This document shows, piece by piece, positions 6,988 to 16,269 of a stretch of DNA of 64,000 nucleotides. The notes below the pieces were generated by a model. That model saw only the letters and a program-made list of their open reading frames with translations. It did no database searches and had not been told where the DNA came from. A program made the translations under genes and the position numbers. How positions within the stretch are numbered: position 1 is the stretch's first letter; each line of letters begins with the position of its first letter. Origin of the DNA: Opitutaceae bacterium (GTDB lineage Bacteria; Verrucomicrobiota; Verrucomicrobiia; Opitutales; Opitutaceae). The stretch spans positions 124,001 to 188,000 of the forward strand of contig JANQKV010000049.1 of NCBI GenBank assembly GCA_028280945.1, written 5' to 3'.

Positions 6988-9567
6988 TCAAAACTTATAG
7001 GTGAAGGTGAACTTGTAGTTCCGCTCCGGTGCCTTGGTCAGCAGGGTGTTGGCCGCAAAAACCGGGTCGGCGCCGTAGAAGTAGTCTTCGTCGGTCAGGT
7101 TATCGATTAGGATTCCCACCTCATAACCCGGCTGGCGGTAGAAGAGCGAGGCGGTGAACACCGTGCTGGAAGGCAGTTTGATGGTGCGGTCGAAGTTGTG
7201 CCAGTAGGACTCGCTGTAGACGGCGCCGATGCTGCCACCAAAACCACTTTCGCCGCCATAGACGGCGAAGACTTTGGCCTGGCTTTCGGGTGTGCCGGGG
7301 TAGCGCAGATCCGGGTTGTTGGCTGGTCGGGCTCCGTTGCCGGGATCAAACACGGCGGGACCGAATTGACTGTTGAGTGAGCCGGCGTAGAGGGCGATTT
7401 GTTCGGCCGTGAGTGGGAAGGAGCGGAAGCCGAGGTCGGATTTGCGTTCCACCTGCTGGTTGTTGGCCGAGGCGATCACAGTCAGGCTCGGGGTGACCAT
7501 CCAAGTGACTTCCAATTCAACACCTTCACCTTCAAGCGGCTCAGCGTTGTTGGTGCGTTCGTCGAACGCGGTCTGTTCCCATTGATATACCGCGAGGGAG
7601 GCGAAGAGGGTGTCTTCGAGGGTAGAAACCTTGAGGCCACCTTCGATGAGTTGATTCTCCGCAAAGTTGCCCTCGCCAATGATCGCACCGCCCTGCAACG
7701 CATCGATCGAGGTGCCCTGTTGTGCGGTGGCGTAGAGATTGGCGTTTTCGGTCAGGCTGAAGACTGGACTGAACGAAATGCTGAAGTAGTCTTTCTCGTT
7801 GGAGACCTCATCACGAATCGGACTGTCGGGTGGGATCTGGTCCACCTCGGTAGGATAACCGGTGGTGTAGGGAGCATGCGCCCCAAGCAGAGACGTGTAG
7901 GTCGAGAACCGATCGGTCCACTTGTTTTCGGCATAGGCGAAGAGGCTCAACTGCCAGAGCTCGGAATCGGCGTTGGCGCCACCTTGGGCGGTGGGCGACC
8001 AGAAGTTGTTGCCGTCCGGTCCCGGTTGCGGACCGGTGAGAATCACACTGTTGGGAGTGATGGCCGTCTGGGTGATGTCTCGGCGGGCGAAGGGCTCCGC
8101 GAAGAAGTCCTGCAACATATAGGCTTCGGTGTAGCGAGCCGACGCTCCATAGGTCAGTTTCATGTTCTCGCCCAAACCAAAGTTGGTGGTGGCGGAGAGC
8201 TTGGCTTCAAGCACAAGCTGCTCGGTATCGATGGCATAACCGTAGGTGGAGAGCTTCTCAGTCTTGATGTAATCAACGAGGAACTGGCCCTTGATCGTCG
8301 TCTCATCCAGCGCCGTGCTGGTGATGTCGGCGAACCACACGAAGTTCTCGGAGTTGGCATAGTCAGCATCGTCGGAGAGGACGGTGGAGCCTTCGATGGG
8401 ATCGGTAAGCACCTCACCGCCGGCTGCGAAGTAGGCCGGCGTATAGACGTAGGCGTCGTAGGGGGCGATGGCGATTTGATCAATGAGGCCCTGGTTGGTG
8501 CCGAAGCCACCGAGGATGTTGTCGACGTTGTAGATGCTATCGAGGCCGGCCTGGGTGTTGAGATTGACCATGAGGTCGAGCTGGGCGGCCGGGATGCGAT
8601 CGCGGGCAATGTTGCCGGGGATGGCGAGCGCCTGGAGGAGCTGATTGACCTGATTCTGACCCGGGAACTCGGCGATGGAACGCACCGCCACGCCGCCCCA
8701 TTCCGGCGAGATGATGGAAGCAGGTTCACCAATGATGTATTGGCCGTTGTCGACGAGATCCTGGGTGATGCGATTCCAGCCGGCGTTTTCGTTGGACTGG
8801 AAGTTGAAGTATTCTGCGCCGGTGAAGAAGGAGAGACTGTCGGACAACTGCGTCTTCATCGACCCGTAGAGCGAAATGAAGTCGTTGCCGATCCGATCGT
8901 AATAGCTCTCCGCTTGTTGAGCGGTGAGAGAGAAACGGTAGGCTACCGGGGTGTCGCCGACCAAGGTCGGGCCACCCACATCGGCTTGGATACGATAGTG
9001 GTCCCAGGAACCCACTTCGAGCATGACGGAGCCACGCTTCTTGTCGAAGTAGGGCGACTTGGGAATGAGGTTGGTGTAACCACCGGCCTGCGACGCACCG
9101 AAGTGGGCGGGAGCAGGTCCCTTTACGATGTCCATGGCCTCAAGGGAACCAAAGGACAGGGGCATTTCATTGCGCTGGTAAGCGCGTTGCATGCCGTTGA
9201 AGAAGACACCTCCTTTGGCGCCACGAAGCACGGGAGTGCCGGGGACGCCGTAGAAGTTCTGTTGTTGGGTTCCTGCTCCAATCTTGTTGAGGTCGGAGAA
9301 GTCCTGGATGTCGAACCGAGCCATGAGCTCGGGAGTCAACACTGTTACGGAACGAGGTGTTTCGAGGACTGAGAGATCATCGAAAACGGAGCTTACAGGT
9401 CGTGACGTCGGGAGGAGGTTTCCATCTTCAGCCAAAGCGGATTCAGAGAGGATGAATTCTTCCAACACCATCACGTCTTCTTCGGTTTGAGCGCCAAGCG
9501 GCAAGGCTAGCACTGCGGCGAGAAGACCGAGGCGGGCGGTGTTTTGGGTGGGTTTCCTGGTAGTCAT
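6988..9567 (-). CDS. TonB-dependent outer-membrane receptor, copy 1
   Basis: This is an active-transport beta-barrel for a scarce or large solute, energised by TonB/ExbBD (not in this window). It has 859 residues with a signal peptide ending near ALPLGAQ, then a plug domain (SVTVLTPELMARFDIQDFSDL, PGTPVLRGAKGGVFFNG, MDIVKGPAPAHFG, GGYTNLIPKSP) of the siderophore-receptor (FhuA-like) group. A 22-strand-type barrel ends in FTFTYKF with the expected terminal phenylalanine. No N-terminal signalling domain is present. It is strongly similar along its length to the second receptor at 13648-16182. It lies immediately downstream of an AraC regulator gene on the same strand. The start MTTRKPTQNTARLG gives a proper signal peptide. 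The substrate is unknown and probably shared with the neighbouring ABC transporter. Confidence 0.93.
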   Translation of the reverse strand: MTTRKPTQNTARLGLLAAVLALPLGAQTEEDVMVLEEFILSESALAEDGNLLPTSRPVSSVFDDLSVLETPRSVTVLTPELMARFDIQDFSDLNKIGAGTQQQNFYGVPGTPVLRGAKGGVFFNGMQRAYQRNEMPLSFGSLEAMDIVKGPAPAHFGASQAGGYTNLIPKSPYFDKKRGSVMLEVGSWDHYRIQADVGGPTLVGDTPVAYRFSLTAQQAESYYDRIGNDFISLYGSMKTQLSDSLSFFTGAEYFNFQSNENAGWNRITQDLVDNGQYIIGEPASIISPEWGGVAVRSIAEFPGQNQVNQLLQALAIPGNIARDRIPAAQLDLMVNLNTQAGLDSIYNVDNILGGFGTNQGLIDQIAIAPYDAYVYTPAYFAAGGEVLTDPIEGSTVLSDDADYANSENFVWFADITSTALDETTIKGQFLVDYIKTEKLSTYGYAIDTEQLVLEAKLSATTNFGLGENMKLTYGASARYTEAYMLQDFFAEPFARRDITQTAITPNSVILTGPQPGPDGNNFWSPTAQGGANADSELWQLSLFAYAENKWTDRFSTYTSLLGAHAPYTTGYPTEVDQIPPDSPIRDEVSNEKDYFSISFSPVFSLTENANLYATAQQGTSIDALQGGAIIGEGNFAENQLIEGGLKVSTLEDTLFASLAVYQWEQTAFDERTNNAEPLEGEGVELEVTWMVTPSLTVIASANNQQVERKSDLGFRSFPLTAEQIALYAGSLNSQFGPAVFDPGNGARPANNPDLRYPGTPESQAKVFAVYGGESGFGGSIGAVYSESYWHNFDRTIKLPSSTVFTASLFYRQPGYEVGILIDNLTDEDYFYGADPVFAANTLLTKAPERNYKFTFTYKF

Positions 9568-9701
9568 AGGCGAGTGCGTGCGGAATAGCACTGCATATGC
9601 CAGTGGATGTATTCGGCCGGCCCTGTGGTGGATAGGACCAGAATTTCACCGAAAGTGCCGGAGGGGGAGATGGAGGCGGGATGGGTTTCGCGGTGCAGGC
9701 G

Positions 9702-10604
9702 TCAGCAAGCAACGGCCTCGTGCTGCATCGATTCACGGTAGGCCCCCGGAGTCATGCCGGTGTATTTGCGGAAGAACCGGCCGAAGTAGGAAGGATCCTG
9801 GAACTGCAGTTCATAGGCAACCTCGGCGACGGTCAGGCTGGAATGCAACAAGCGGCGCTTCGCCTCCAGCAACATGCGCTCGTGGATGAGCTCACTTGCA
9901 GACCGTCCGGTATAGCGCCGGAGTCCGTTGTTCAGATGAGTGCGGGAGACACTCAGCAGCTCCGCGAATTCGCCGACCTCGACGATGCGGGGAAGATGTT
10001 CCTCCAGTGCGAGGCGGAAACGTTGCACCAGCAACTCACTCTCGCCGCGAACCGGTTGGCCCGTGGTCTGATTACGACGGGCAAAGAGCTGCCGCATGTG
10101 ACTGAGGACCACGAGGAGGAAGCCGCGGGCCACGTCATCTCGGCCGGGCGCGTCAATTTGGGCGAGCTCAGCGAACTGATGAAAGACTTGGCTGATTCTG
10201 GTGCCTTCCGTTTCATCCAGGTGAAGCACGGGATCGAGATGCTCCGGATAGAGAAAGGGGAGCTTGGCCAGCAGGCCGGGATGTTCGCTGTTGACCGCCA
10301 GAAACTCCGTCGAAAACCCGACGATAAGTCCTTCGGTTTTGCTGTCATAGCGCCACGCGTGGACTTGGCCCGGGGATACGATGAGCAGCGTGTTGGCCCG
10401 AAAATCGAGCCCCTGTAAATCGAGACTTACGCGGCCGTGGCCGCGGCGAATCCAGATCAGCTCGAAGAAATCGTGCCGATGTGGAACGTGGCGATCATGC
10501 CCCTCGCGTTCACTTTCGGCGAGGGTCATGAGGTGGTATTTTCCAAGTTGATGGATCCCCGCATGGTATTTCTCCATTTGGTAGTCCGCAACTGATCTGA
10601 GCAT
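9702..10604 (-). CDS. AraC-family transcriptional regulator with cupin N-domain
   Basis: An N-terminal cupin-like sensing domain is seen (HVPHRHDFFELIWIRRGHG, then LLIVSPGQVHAWRYD). A C-terminal AraC domain carries two helix-turn-helix motifs, including AELLSVSRTHLNNGLRRYTG and VAEVAYELQFQDPSYFGRFFRKYTGMTPGAYR as separate recognisable parts. The protein is about 300 residues from the ATG at 10604; an upstream ATG at 10679 would add 25 residues that look non-coding. It sits between the creatininase gene and the first TonB receptor gene on the same strand. It most likely controls one or both in response to a small ligand. Confidence 0.88.
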   Translation of the reverse strand: MLRSVADYQMEKYHAGIHQLGKYHLMTLAESEREGHDRHVPHRHDFFELIWIRRGHGRVSLDLQGLDFRANTLLIVSPGQVHAWRYDSKTEGLIVGFSTEFLAVNSEHPGLLAKLPFLYPEHLDPVLHLDETEGTRISQVFHQFAELAQIDAPGRDDVARGFLLVVLSHMRQLFARRNQTTGQPVRGESELLVQRFRLALEEHLPRIVEVGEFAELLSVSRTHLNNGLRRYTGRSASELIHERMLLEAKRRLLHSSLTVAEVAYELQFQDPSYFGRFFRKYTGMTPGAYRESMQHEAVAC

Positions 10605-11009
10605 GGTGGTCGATATCCTGACAGCCGGTGCTGTGAAACGATGGGCTTCCCTTGGGCGACCAGCTTGCGGTGTGTTCAAGCATTACGAAGGCCAACTCCA
10701 CGGGGCTTCGAATTGCTGATGTTAATTGCCCATTGCGAGGGACTTGCGATGGTCAACGTCAGACCGCCCAGGTGGCCATGTATGCCGGAAACTAATACGA
10801 GCACCATGGGTTGCGGGTATGGATCGCTAATGGGTCACGCCGAAAAAAATGAACTCCGTCCGGCAGCCGTGAGACTGCGTTTCCCTTTTTGGCGGTGTGA
10901 TCCGCAGGCTGTAGGTGGGTCCTGTTTTGGGTGTTTAGCGGTTGGATAATTGCAGTGGAGTGGTGGTGGTTGGGTGACGTGTACGGATTGTGGCATCGCG
11001 ATGGTGGTG
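10605..11009. other. Intergenic region upstream of the AraC gene
   Basis: About 400 bases without a supported gene separate the creatininase stop codon from the AraC start. Frames on both strands have atypical composition and no recognisable product. It probably holds the promoter of the AraC-TonB pair, but I could not pick out a clear operator or consensus promoter. Confidence 0.5.
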
Positions 11010-11807
11010 TCATTCGGGCGCGTTCGGCCGGCCGGCCTTTTCCAACCTCACAATTGCTTCGGCGTAACCCCGGCTGGTGGCCTTGAGCCAAACGCGACCT
11101 TTTTCCGGAGTGCCCCTCGGAGCATCGCCCATGATGCCCGATTGAGAGAGATCGGACGTCACCCAGGCGAAAGTGGCGGGAGCCGCTTCCGGTCGCAGTT
11201 GTCCTGCCACCACGGACTCATCCGGATACTCGCGCACCGCCAGGTCCATGCGCACGAGAGAGGGGGCGATGACTTGCAGCCAGGCGGTCTCAGCAATGTT
11301 GGCATGCATGCCGAGTTGTTGCTCGAGCGGTGGAAGGTTGAAATCAACCCCAGCGCGCAAAACTTCAGTTCGCAGGCCGAATTCCGCCTGGATTTCCCTC
11401 AAGGTATAGAGGATGACATCCGTGTTTCCGCCGTGGGTGTTGAGGATGGCCATGGTCCCAAAACCCCAGGCTTTGATTTGGCGGGCAATCAACTTCAGCT
11501 GGCGCCGCAGGGTCGTCTTGGAAATTGTGAGAGTGCCGGGAAAACCGACGTGTTCGTTGCTTTTGCCAATGGTGATGGGCGGCGCCAGGTAGCAATTCAC
11601 GTCATCGGACAGCAGCGGCAACAGATGCTCGGCAAAGTATTGCCCCATCAGCGAATCGACGGCGACGGGGAGATGAGGGCCATGCTGCTCGATGGCCCCG
11701 GTGGCCACAATCACAGGTGCACGGGCCTTGTCCGGCAAACGTTCAATCTCAGCGGCAGTCATGGCTGGCAGATAGCAATCGCGGTAGGATCGGCGCGGGG
11801 CGGTCAT
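11010..11807 (-). CDS. Creatininase-family amidohydrolase
   Basis: Members of this family hydrolyse cyclic or formyl amides (creatininase, FAPy deformylase) with a di-metal centre. This 265-residue copy keeps the signature GAIEQHGPHLPVAVD, giving ligands E40, H42 and D51. It also keeps EHVGFPGTLTI, NTHGGN and HANIAET. The start ATG overlaps the stop of the upstream degenerate paralogue as ATGA, so the two proteins are probably made together and may form a complex. It is the terminal gene of the transport operon. It is a likely intracellular enzyme acting on the imported compound. The exact substrate cannot be told from sequence. Confidence 0.9.
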   Translation of the reverse strand: MTAPRRSYRDCYLPAMTAAEIERLPDKARAPVIVATGAIEQHGPHLPVAVDSLMGQYFAEHLLPLLSDDVNCYLAPPITIGKSNEHVGFPGTLTISKTTLRRQLKLIARQIKAWGFGTMAILNTHGGNTDVILYTLREIQAEFGLRTEVLRAGVDFNLPPLEQQLGMHANIAETAWLQVIAPSLVRMDLAVREYPDESVVAGQLRPEAAPATFAWVTSDLSQSGIMGDAPRGTPEKGRVWLKATSRGYAEAIVRLEKAGRPNAPE

Positions 11808-12490
11808 GCGGAATTGGGTGGAGGAGTGGGTGTGGTAATCCGGCCTCCGTGGGGCAGCGCCGGCCACTGATCAATTTCAGTAAGCAGTTCAGCGAGCCGC
11901 TCGACGGGCGAGCGGAGCAGCTCAGGGAAGGTGTCCGCTGTGTCTCCGGTAATCGCCGCGACGATGGCCTGCAGGTTTTGCCCTTCGGTGGTGTCCACGG
12001 TGGCGAAGTTAAGTCCGACCCCCGCAAGATTGATTCTAAACATTTGCAGTCCTGCAGAAATACGCAGGTCGCGTGCCGCTGCAGCCGTCAGTTCCTCGTT
12101 CCACGGACTGGCGTTGTAGAGCAGCACACGGCGAAAGCCGGAGGCTGCGATCGACTGCACGACCTCGGCGATGAACTGGTGCGTCTCATCGGGATCGGCA
12201 GCGAAGGCGCAGTCCGGCCCGGTGCCGAAAACGAATCGCAGGGGCGGAATTACCAATACCCGCCGCGGGTCCGGCGCAGCCAAATTGAGGGCCAGGCGTA
12301 ATAGCTCCATCGAGACCACCTCCTCGGCATCGAGCGGCAACCCCAGCTTCCAGTCTGTAAAGCCAGCCATCGGGACGATGACGAGCGACTCCGCGGGGGC
12401 CGGCCATTGGGCGAACTCCGGCCAACGCCGCCAGGGCCAAAAATAGGCGTCGGCGGAATTGCACAGAGCGGTGGAGGAAGCGGAATTCAT
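11804..12490 (-). CDS. Degenerate creatininase-fold protein, predicted non-catalytic partner
   Basis: This 228-residue protein matches the creatininase fold in order: a first strand (SLVIVPMAGFTDWKLGLPLD), a second block (RVLVIPPLRFVFGTG), and an RVLLYNASPWNEE segment where NGHGGN normally stands. By my alignment the metal ligands are lost: Glu becomes Asp, the first His becomes Lys, the later His becomes Gly, the Asp is shifted, and the His of NGHGGN becomes Ser. It overlaps the intact family member by four bases. Family membership is inferred by manual alignment. The likely role is a structural or regulatory subunit, or binding without metal catalysis. Confidence 0.7.
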   Translation of the reverse strand: MNSASSTALCNSADAYFWPWRRWPEFAQWPAPAESLVIVPMAGFTDWKLGLPLDAEEVVSMELLRLALNLAAPDPRRVLVIPPLRFVFGTGPDCAFAADPDETHQFIAEVVQSIAASGFRRVLLYNASPWNEELTAAAARDLRISAGLQMFRINLAGVGLNFATVDTTEGQNLQAIVAAITGDTADTFPELLRSPVERLAELLTEIDQWPALPHGGRITTPTPPPNSA

Positions 12491-12595
12491 GAGTGCCGCC
12501 TCGGTGACAGCACCGGGTGCGCCAAACCCACGATTCCCCGGATCGCGGACTGGGTTTTACCAGTTATCGGTTAAATGTGCCGCGATGCGAATCGG

Positions 12596-13600
12596 TCAGA
12601 GCTCGTTGCCGGAAAGATACTGAGTCGTCATGACGTCAGCGGGGGTGAGTTGTCCGGCTGGCTTGAGGATCTCCAGTTCTTCGAGCTGCTGAATTTGCGT
12701 GGCAAAGCGAGCCGGCTCGATGACGCCGATCTTGTCCGGTCCACCATCGGGGCCGCGGCCAATGACCAGTTTTTCATCGATGATCATCTGGCGAGAGTAG
12801 GCGAGGAACTCGTCCGAGTTCTTGTCGTTTTCGGCCTTCATCAACTCGTGGGCTGGCGTGGGGTCACCAAACAGATATTCGTTCCAGCCCTGAATGTAAG
12901 CCGCGAGGAACCGCCGGGTCGCTTCCGGATTGGCTTCCACCCACGGCTGGTTGGCCACGAGGACCACGTAAGAATCAAATCCTGCGTCCCAAGCGTAGAG
13001 GAAGCGGGGTTTTTGCCCTCCGCCTTGTTCGATAAAAAACGGCTCGGCGATGTAGAATCCCTGCTGGATGAAGTCCTGGTCGGCGATGAAGTTCGCCACG
13101 GAAAAATTGAACGGCACGATGGTGAAATCGATTTCGTATTTGTTCTTCAAAAATGGGATGAACGCCCATTCGGGTCGGGCCATGATCTTGGCTCCATCCA
13201 ATTCCTCGAACGAGTTGATGGGGTTGTCAGCGTGGAGCATCAGCACCGAAGGATTCTGCTGAAACACGGCGGCGACCTGTGTGATGGGCAGGCCTTCACC
13301 GATGGCCAAAATCGTGTTCGTGCTATCGGCTTGGGCAAACTGCACGGCTCCCGACGCAGCCTTTTGGGTGGGAAACGCGTTAGGGCCGCCTTGGATCAGG
13401 GTAACCTCCAGTCCGGCGGCCTCGAACAGACCGGTTGCCTGGGCCTGATAAAAACCGCCGTGCTCGGGTTCGGCCACCCAATCGAGTTGGACCGTGATAG
13501 AGGTGAGTTCAGTCTTGGTCTCAGACGAATCCGCCGCCGGCTTTGAGCAACCGGAAGCGAGAACGAGGCAAGCCAGCGGGAGGACGATGAAACGGTGCAT
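12596..13600 (-). CDS. NMT1/THI5-type ABC transporter substrate-binding lipoprotein, copy 1
   Basis: This 334-residue periplasmic binding protein has a lipobox (LASGC, cysteine near residue 18). The family motif TVQLDWVAEPEHGGFYQA opens the mature domain, and QAFPTQK/VQFAQADSTN-type ligand-loop segments follow. NMT1/THI5-like proteins bind thiamine pyrimidine, flavins, taurine or other heterocyclic and sulfonated solutes. It is clearly paralogous to the lipoprotein at 16270-17280; for instance the FLAAYIQGWNEYLFGDPTPAH region matches in both. It lies between the TonB receptor and creatininase genes in the same operon. Presumably it hands the solute to the permease encoded upstream. Confidence 0.88.
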   Translation of the reverse strand: MHRFIVLPLACLVLASGCSKPAADSSETKTELTSITVQLDWVAEPEHGGFYQAQATGLFEAAGLEVTLIQGGPNAFPTQKAASGAVQFAQADSTNTILAIGEGLPITQVAAVFQQNPSVLMLHADNPINSFEELDGAKIMARPEWAFIPFLKNKYEIDFTIVPFNFSVANFIADQDFIQQGFYIAEPFFIEQGGGQKPRFLYAWDAGFDSYVVLVANQPWVEANPEATRRFLAAYIQGWNEYLFGDPTPAHELMKAENDKNSDEFLAYSRQMIIDEKLVIGRGPDGGPDKIGVIEPARFATQIQQLEELEILKPAGQLTPADVMTTQYLSGNEL

Positions 13601-13647
13601 GATGCATCATTGACACCGATTTTGGCCGGTCGCAAACCCGCGAATGA

Positions 13648-16182
13648 TCAAAAGCGATGGGTAACGGTCAATTTGGCGGTCGGGCCGGGGGCCTTGGTCA
13701 AGAGAGTGTTGGCTCCGAAAACGGGCTCTGCGCCGGTGAAGACGTCTTCGTCAGTCAGGTTAAATCCGTGCAGACTGACATCCCAATTTTGGGTTCGCCA
13801 CGAGAGGGACGCGTCGAACACCAGACTCGATGGCAGCTTGAGGGTGTGATCGAAATTGTGCCAATACGACGAGCTCCAGCGCGTGCCGATGGCGAATCCC
13901 CAGCCCCCCGGCAGTGCGGTGTAAGCGTAGAGCTTGGCCTGTTCTTGCGGGGTGCCGGGATATTCGAGATCGGGATTGGAGGCAGGGCGGGAGAAAGGGC
14001 CTCGGCCCGGGGCGGGGTCGATACCGCTGAAGGGACTGTTGAGCTGCCCACCGTAGAGCGCCCACTGCTCTTCCGTGAGAGGGATCGAACGAAAGCCCAG
14101 CGGAGTCAGCCGGTTGACCTGCTGCCGGCCCACCGATCCGATGAGGGTGAAGCGGTCGCTGGGCGCATAGGTGACCTCCAATTCCACGCCTTCACCTTCG
14201 AGTTCCTCGGCGTTGTTTTCGCGGACGTTGAAGGCCGTTTGTTCCCACTGGTAAACAGAAAGTGACGCGAACCAGGTCCGGCCGGCATCGCCCCATTTCA
14301 AGCCGACTTCATCCAGCTCGTTGTCGGCAAAATTGCCGCGGCCAATGATCGCGCCACCGTCGATGGGATCGATCGAGGTCCCACGCTGCACCGTGGCGTA
14401 GAGCCGCCATGCGTCGGACAAGTGAGCCACGGGGCTCACACTCACACTCATGAAATTCTTGTGGTCGGAGACCGGATCCCGGCGCGGATCGTCGAGGGGC
14501 ACGCGGTCCACCCCCGCAGGATACTTCGTATTGTAGGGGGCATGGGTCGCAACCAGCGATGTGAAGGCGGTGAGCCGATCCGTGAGGCGGCTCTCGGCGA
14601 ACGCGAATGCGCTGTATTGGTAGAGTGTGGATTCCGCGTTGGCACCACCTTGAGCCGTGGGAGACCAGAAATTGACGCCGGCAGGGTCGGTTTGGTCGCC
14701 GACAGGAATGACGGAGTTGCCGGAAATCTCGGGTCGGGTGATGTCGCGACGACTGAACGGCTCATCAAAAAAGTCCTGTCGCATGATGGCCTTCGCCCGC
14801 CGTGCGGAGAGCCCGGCGGTAAGGGTGGTGTTGAGCAGATCGTAGCTTTGCCGATGGCTCAATTTAAGCTCGGCGACAAACTGCTCGGTGTTGGTGGCGT
14901 AGCCGTAGGTCGAGCGTTTGTCAGTCTCCAGATAGTCAAGCAGCAGCTGGGTGCGGACGACGGCACCGGAATCCAGGTTGGTGATCAGATCGGCAAAATA
15001 CAGGGCGTTGTCCGCGTCGGCGAAATCGTCGTCGGATGCGAGCACCGTGGCGGTGCTGACCGGTGCGGTGAAGACGCCGCCGCCGGCCGCAAAGTAAGCC
15101 GGCGTGTATTGGTAGCCGCTGGTCGATTGCTCGATGGTGGCCAGATCCGCGGGGGATATCCCGGCGTAGGCCCGGGCCCGGTCGGCCGCGTCGGCGAGGT
15201 TGAGCATGGCGTCAAGCTGCGAGGCCGTGACGGAGCCGCTGGCCACCGCGGCTTCGACAACTCCGGCGGGCACGACAAGGGCCGGATTTTGATACAGCAA
15301 GTAACGATTGGCCCGGCCTTCCCATTCGGTGGAGGCGATGTTGATCGGTTCCCCAATGGTGTATTCGCCGTGGTCGATCAGGTTTTGGGTGGGGCGGTTC
15401 CAGCCGGCGTTTTCGTTGGACTTGAAACGAAACGCTTCGGCTCCGGTGAACAGCTTGGTGTTGGGGGTGAGCTGCACCTTGAGCGATGCGTAGACGGACA
15501 GGAAATCATTGCGCACGCGGTCGTAGGGTGAGCCGGCATATTGACCGGTAATCGACACGCGGTAGGCCGCCGGTCGGTCTCCCCACAGAAACGGAGCGCC
15601 GGTGTCGAACTGCGTGCGGTAGTCCTCTTCCGTGCCGATTTCGGCTGTGATGCTGGAACGACGTTGGTCAAAATAGGGCGATTTCGGGATCAGGTTGGTG
15701 TAACCGCCGGCCTGGCTGACGCCGAAGTGGGCCGGGGCCGGCCCCTTGACGACATCGAGTGCTTCGACGGAACCGAACGAGAGGGGCATCTCGTTGCGCT
15801 GATACGCGCGTTGGATGCCATTAAAAAACACGCCCCCCGTGGCTCCACGCAGGACCGGTGTGCCGGGAACACCGTAGTAGTTGGTTTGCTGGGTGCCTGC
15901 ACCTATGCGGCTCAAGTCGCTGAAGTCCTGGATGTCGAAGCGCCGCAGTAATTCCGGGGTGAGTACGGTCACCGCTCGAGGAGCATCCAGCACCGAAAGC
16001 TCGCCAAAAACCGATGACGTGGGCCGCGATGTCGACAGGATATCGCCGGACTCAGCCAACGCTGATTCAGTAGCAATAAACTCTTCCAGAGTCGTGATCT
16101 CGCCTTCATTGGCGGACACAAAGGCAGGCGCGGCGATCAAAGCGCCGGCTAGAAATGCGGAACAATTGGGCAGACGAAACAT
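13648..16182 (-). CDS. TonB-dependent outer-membrane receptor, copy 2
   Basis: This 844-residue receptor has a signal peptide ending near APAFVSA, a plug with the same motifs as copy 1 (AVTVLTPELLRRFDIQDFSDL, GVPGTPVLRGATGGVFFNG, VVKGPAPAHFG) and a barrel ending in LTVTHRF. Within the plug it is nearly identical to the receptor at 6988-9567, while barrel loops differ more, suggesting duplication and change of specificity. It sits between the two binding-lipoprotein genes, inside the ABC operon, which strongly ties receptor and ABC transporter to one solute. The start MFRLPNCSAFLAG gives a proper signal peptide. Confidence 0.93.
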   Translation of the reverse strand: MFRLPNCSAFLAGALIAAPAFVSANEGEITTLEEFIATESALAESGDILSTSRPTSSVFGELSVLDAPRAVTVLTPELLRRFDIQDFSDLSRIGAGTQQTNYYGVPGTPVLRGATGGVFFNGIQRAYQRNEMPLSFGSVEALDVVKGPAPAHFGVSQAGGYTNLIPKSPYFDQRRSSITAEIGTEEDYRTQFDTGAPFLWGDRPAAYRVSITGQYAGSPYDRVRNDFLSVYASLKVQLTPNTKLFTGAEAFRFKSNENAGWNRPTQNLIDHGEYTIGEPINIASTEWEGRANRYLLYQNPALVVPAGVVEAAVASGSVTASQLDAMLNLADAADRARAYAGISPADLATIEQSTSGYQYTPAYFAAGGGVFTAPVSTATVLASDDDFADADNALYFADLITNLDSGAVVRTQLLLDYLETDKRSTYGYATNTEQFVAELKLSHRQSYDLLNTTLTAGLSARRAKAIMRQDFFDEPFSRRDITRPEISGNSVIPVGDQTDPAGVNFWSPTAQGGANAESTLYQYSAFAFAESRLTDRLTAFTSLVATHAPYNTKYPAGVDRVPLDDPRRDPVSDHKNFMSVSVSPVAHLSDAWRLYATVQRGTSIDPIDGGAIIGRGNFADNELDEVGLKWGDAGRTWFASLSVYQWEQTAFNVRENNAEELEGEGVELEVTYAPSDRFTLIGSVGRQQVNRLTPLGFRSIPLTEEQWALYGGQLNSPFSGIDPAPGRGPFSRPASNPDLEYPGTPQEQAKLYAYTALPGGWGFAIGTRWSSSYWHNFDHTLKLPSSLVFDASLSWRTQNWDVSLHGFNLTDEDVFTGAEPVFGANTLLTKAPGPTAKLTVTHRF

Positions 16183-16269
16183 GGTGCGGTCAAGCGGCAC
16201 GCCGGACAGGCCGGCTGCCACAAACCCCAACCGAGAACATGTAGGGTGCGGGAGGGCGAGCCGTTTGTG

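Noticed and set aside
7399..9372. A 657-codon frame on the plus strand
   Set aside because: It lies antisense to the TonB receptor gene, whose motifs and signal peptide are unmistakable. The plus-strand product is low-complexity (G, V, E, D rich) and matches nothing.
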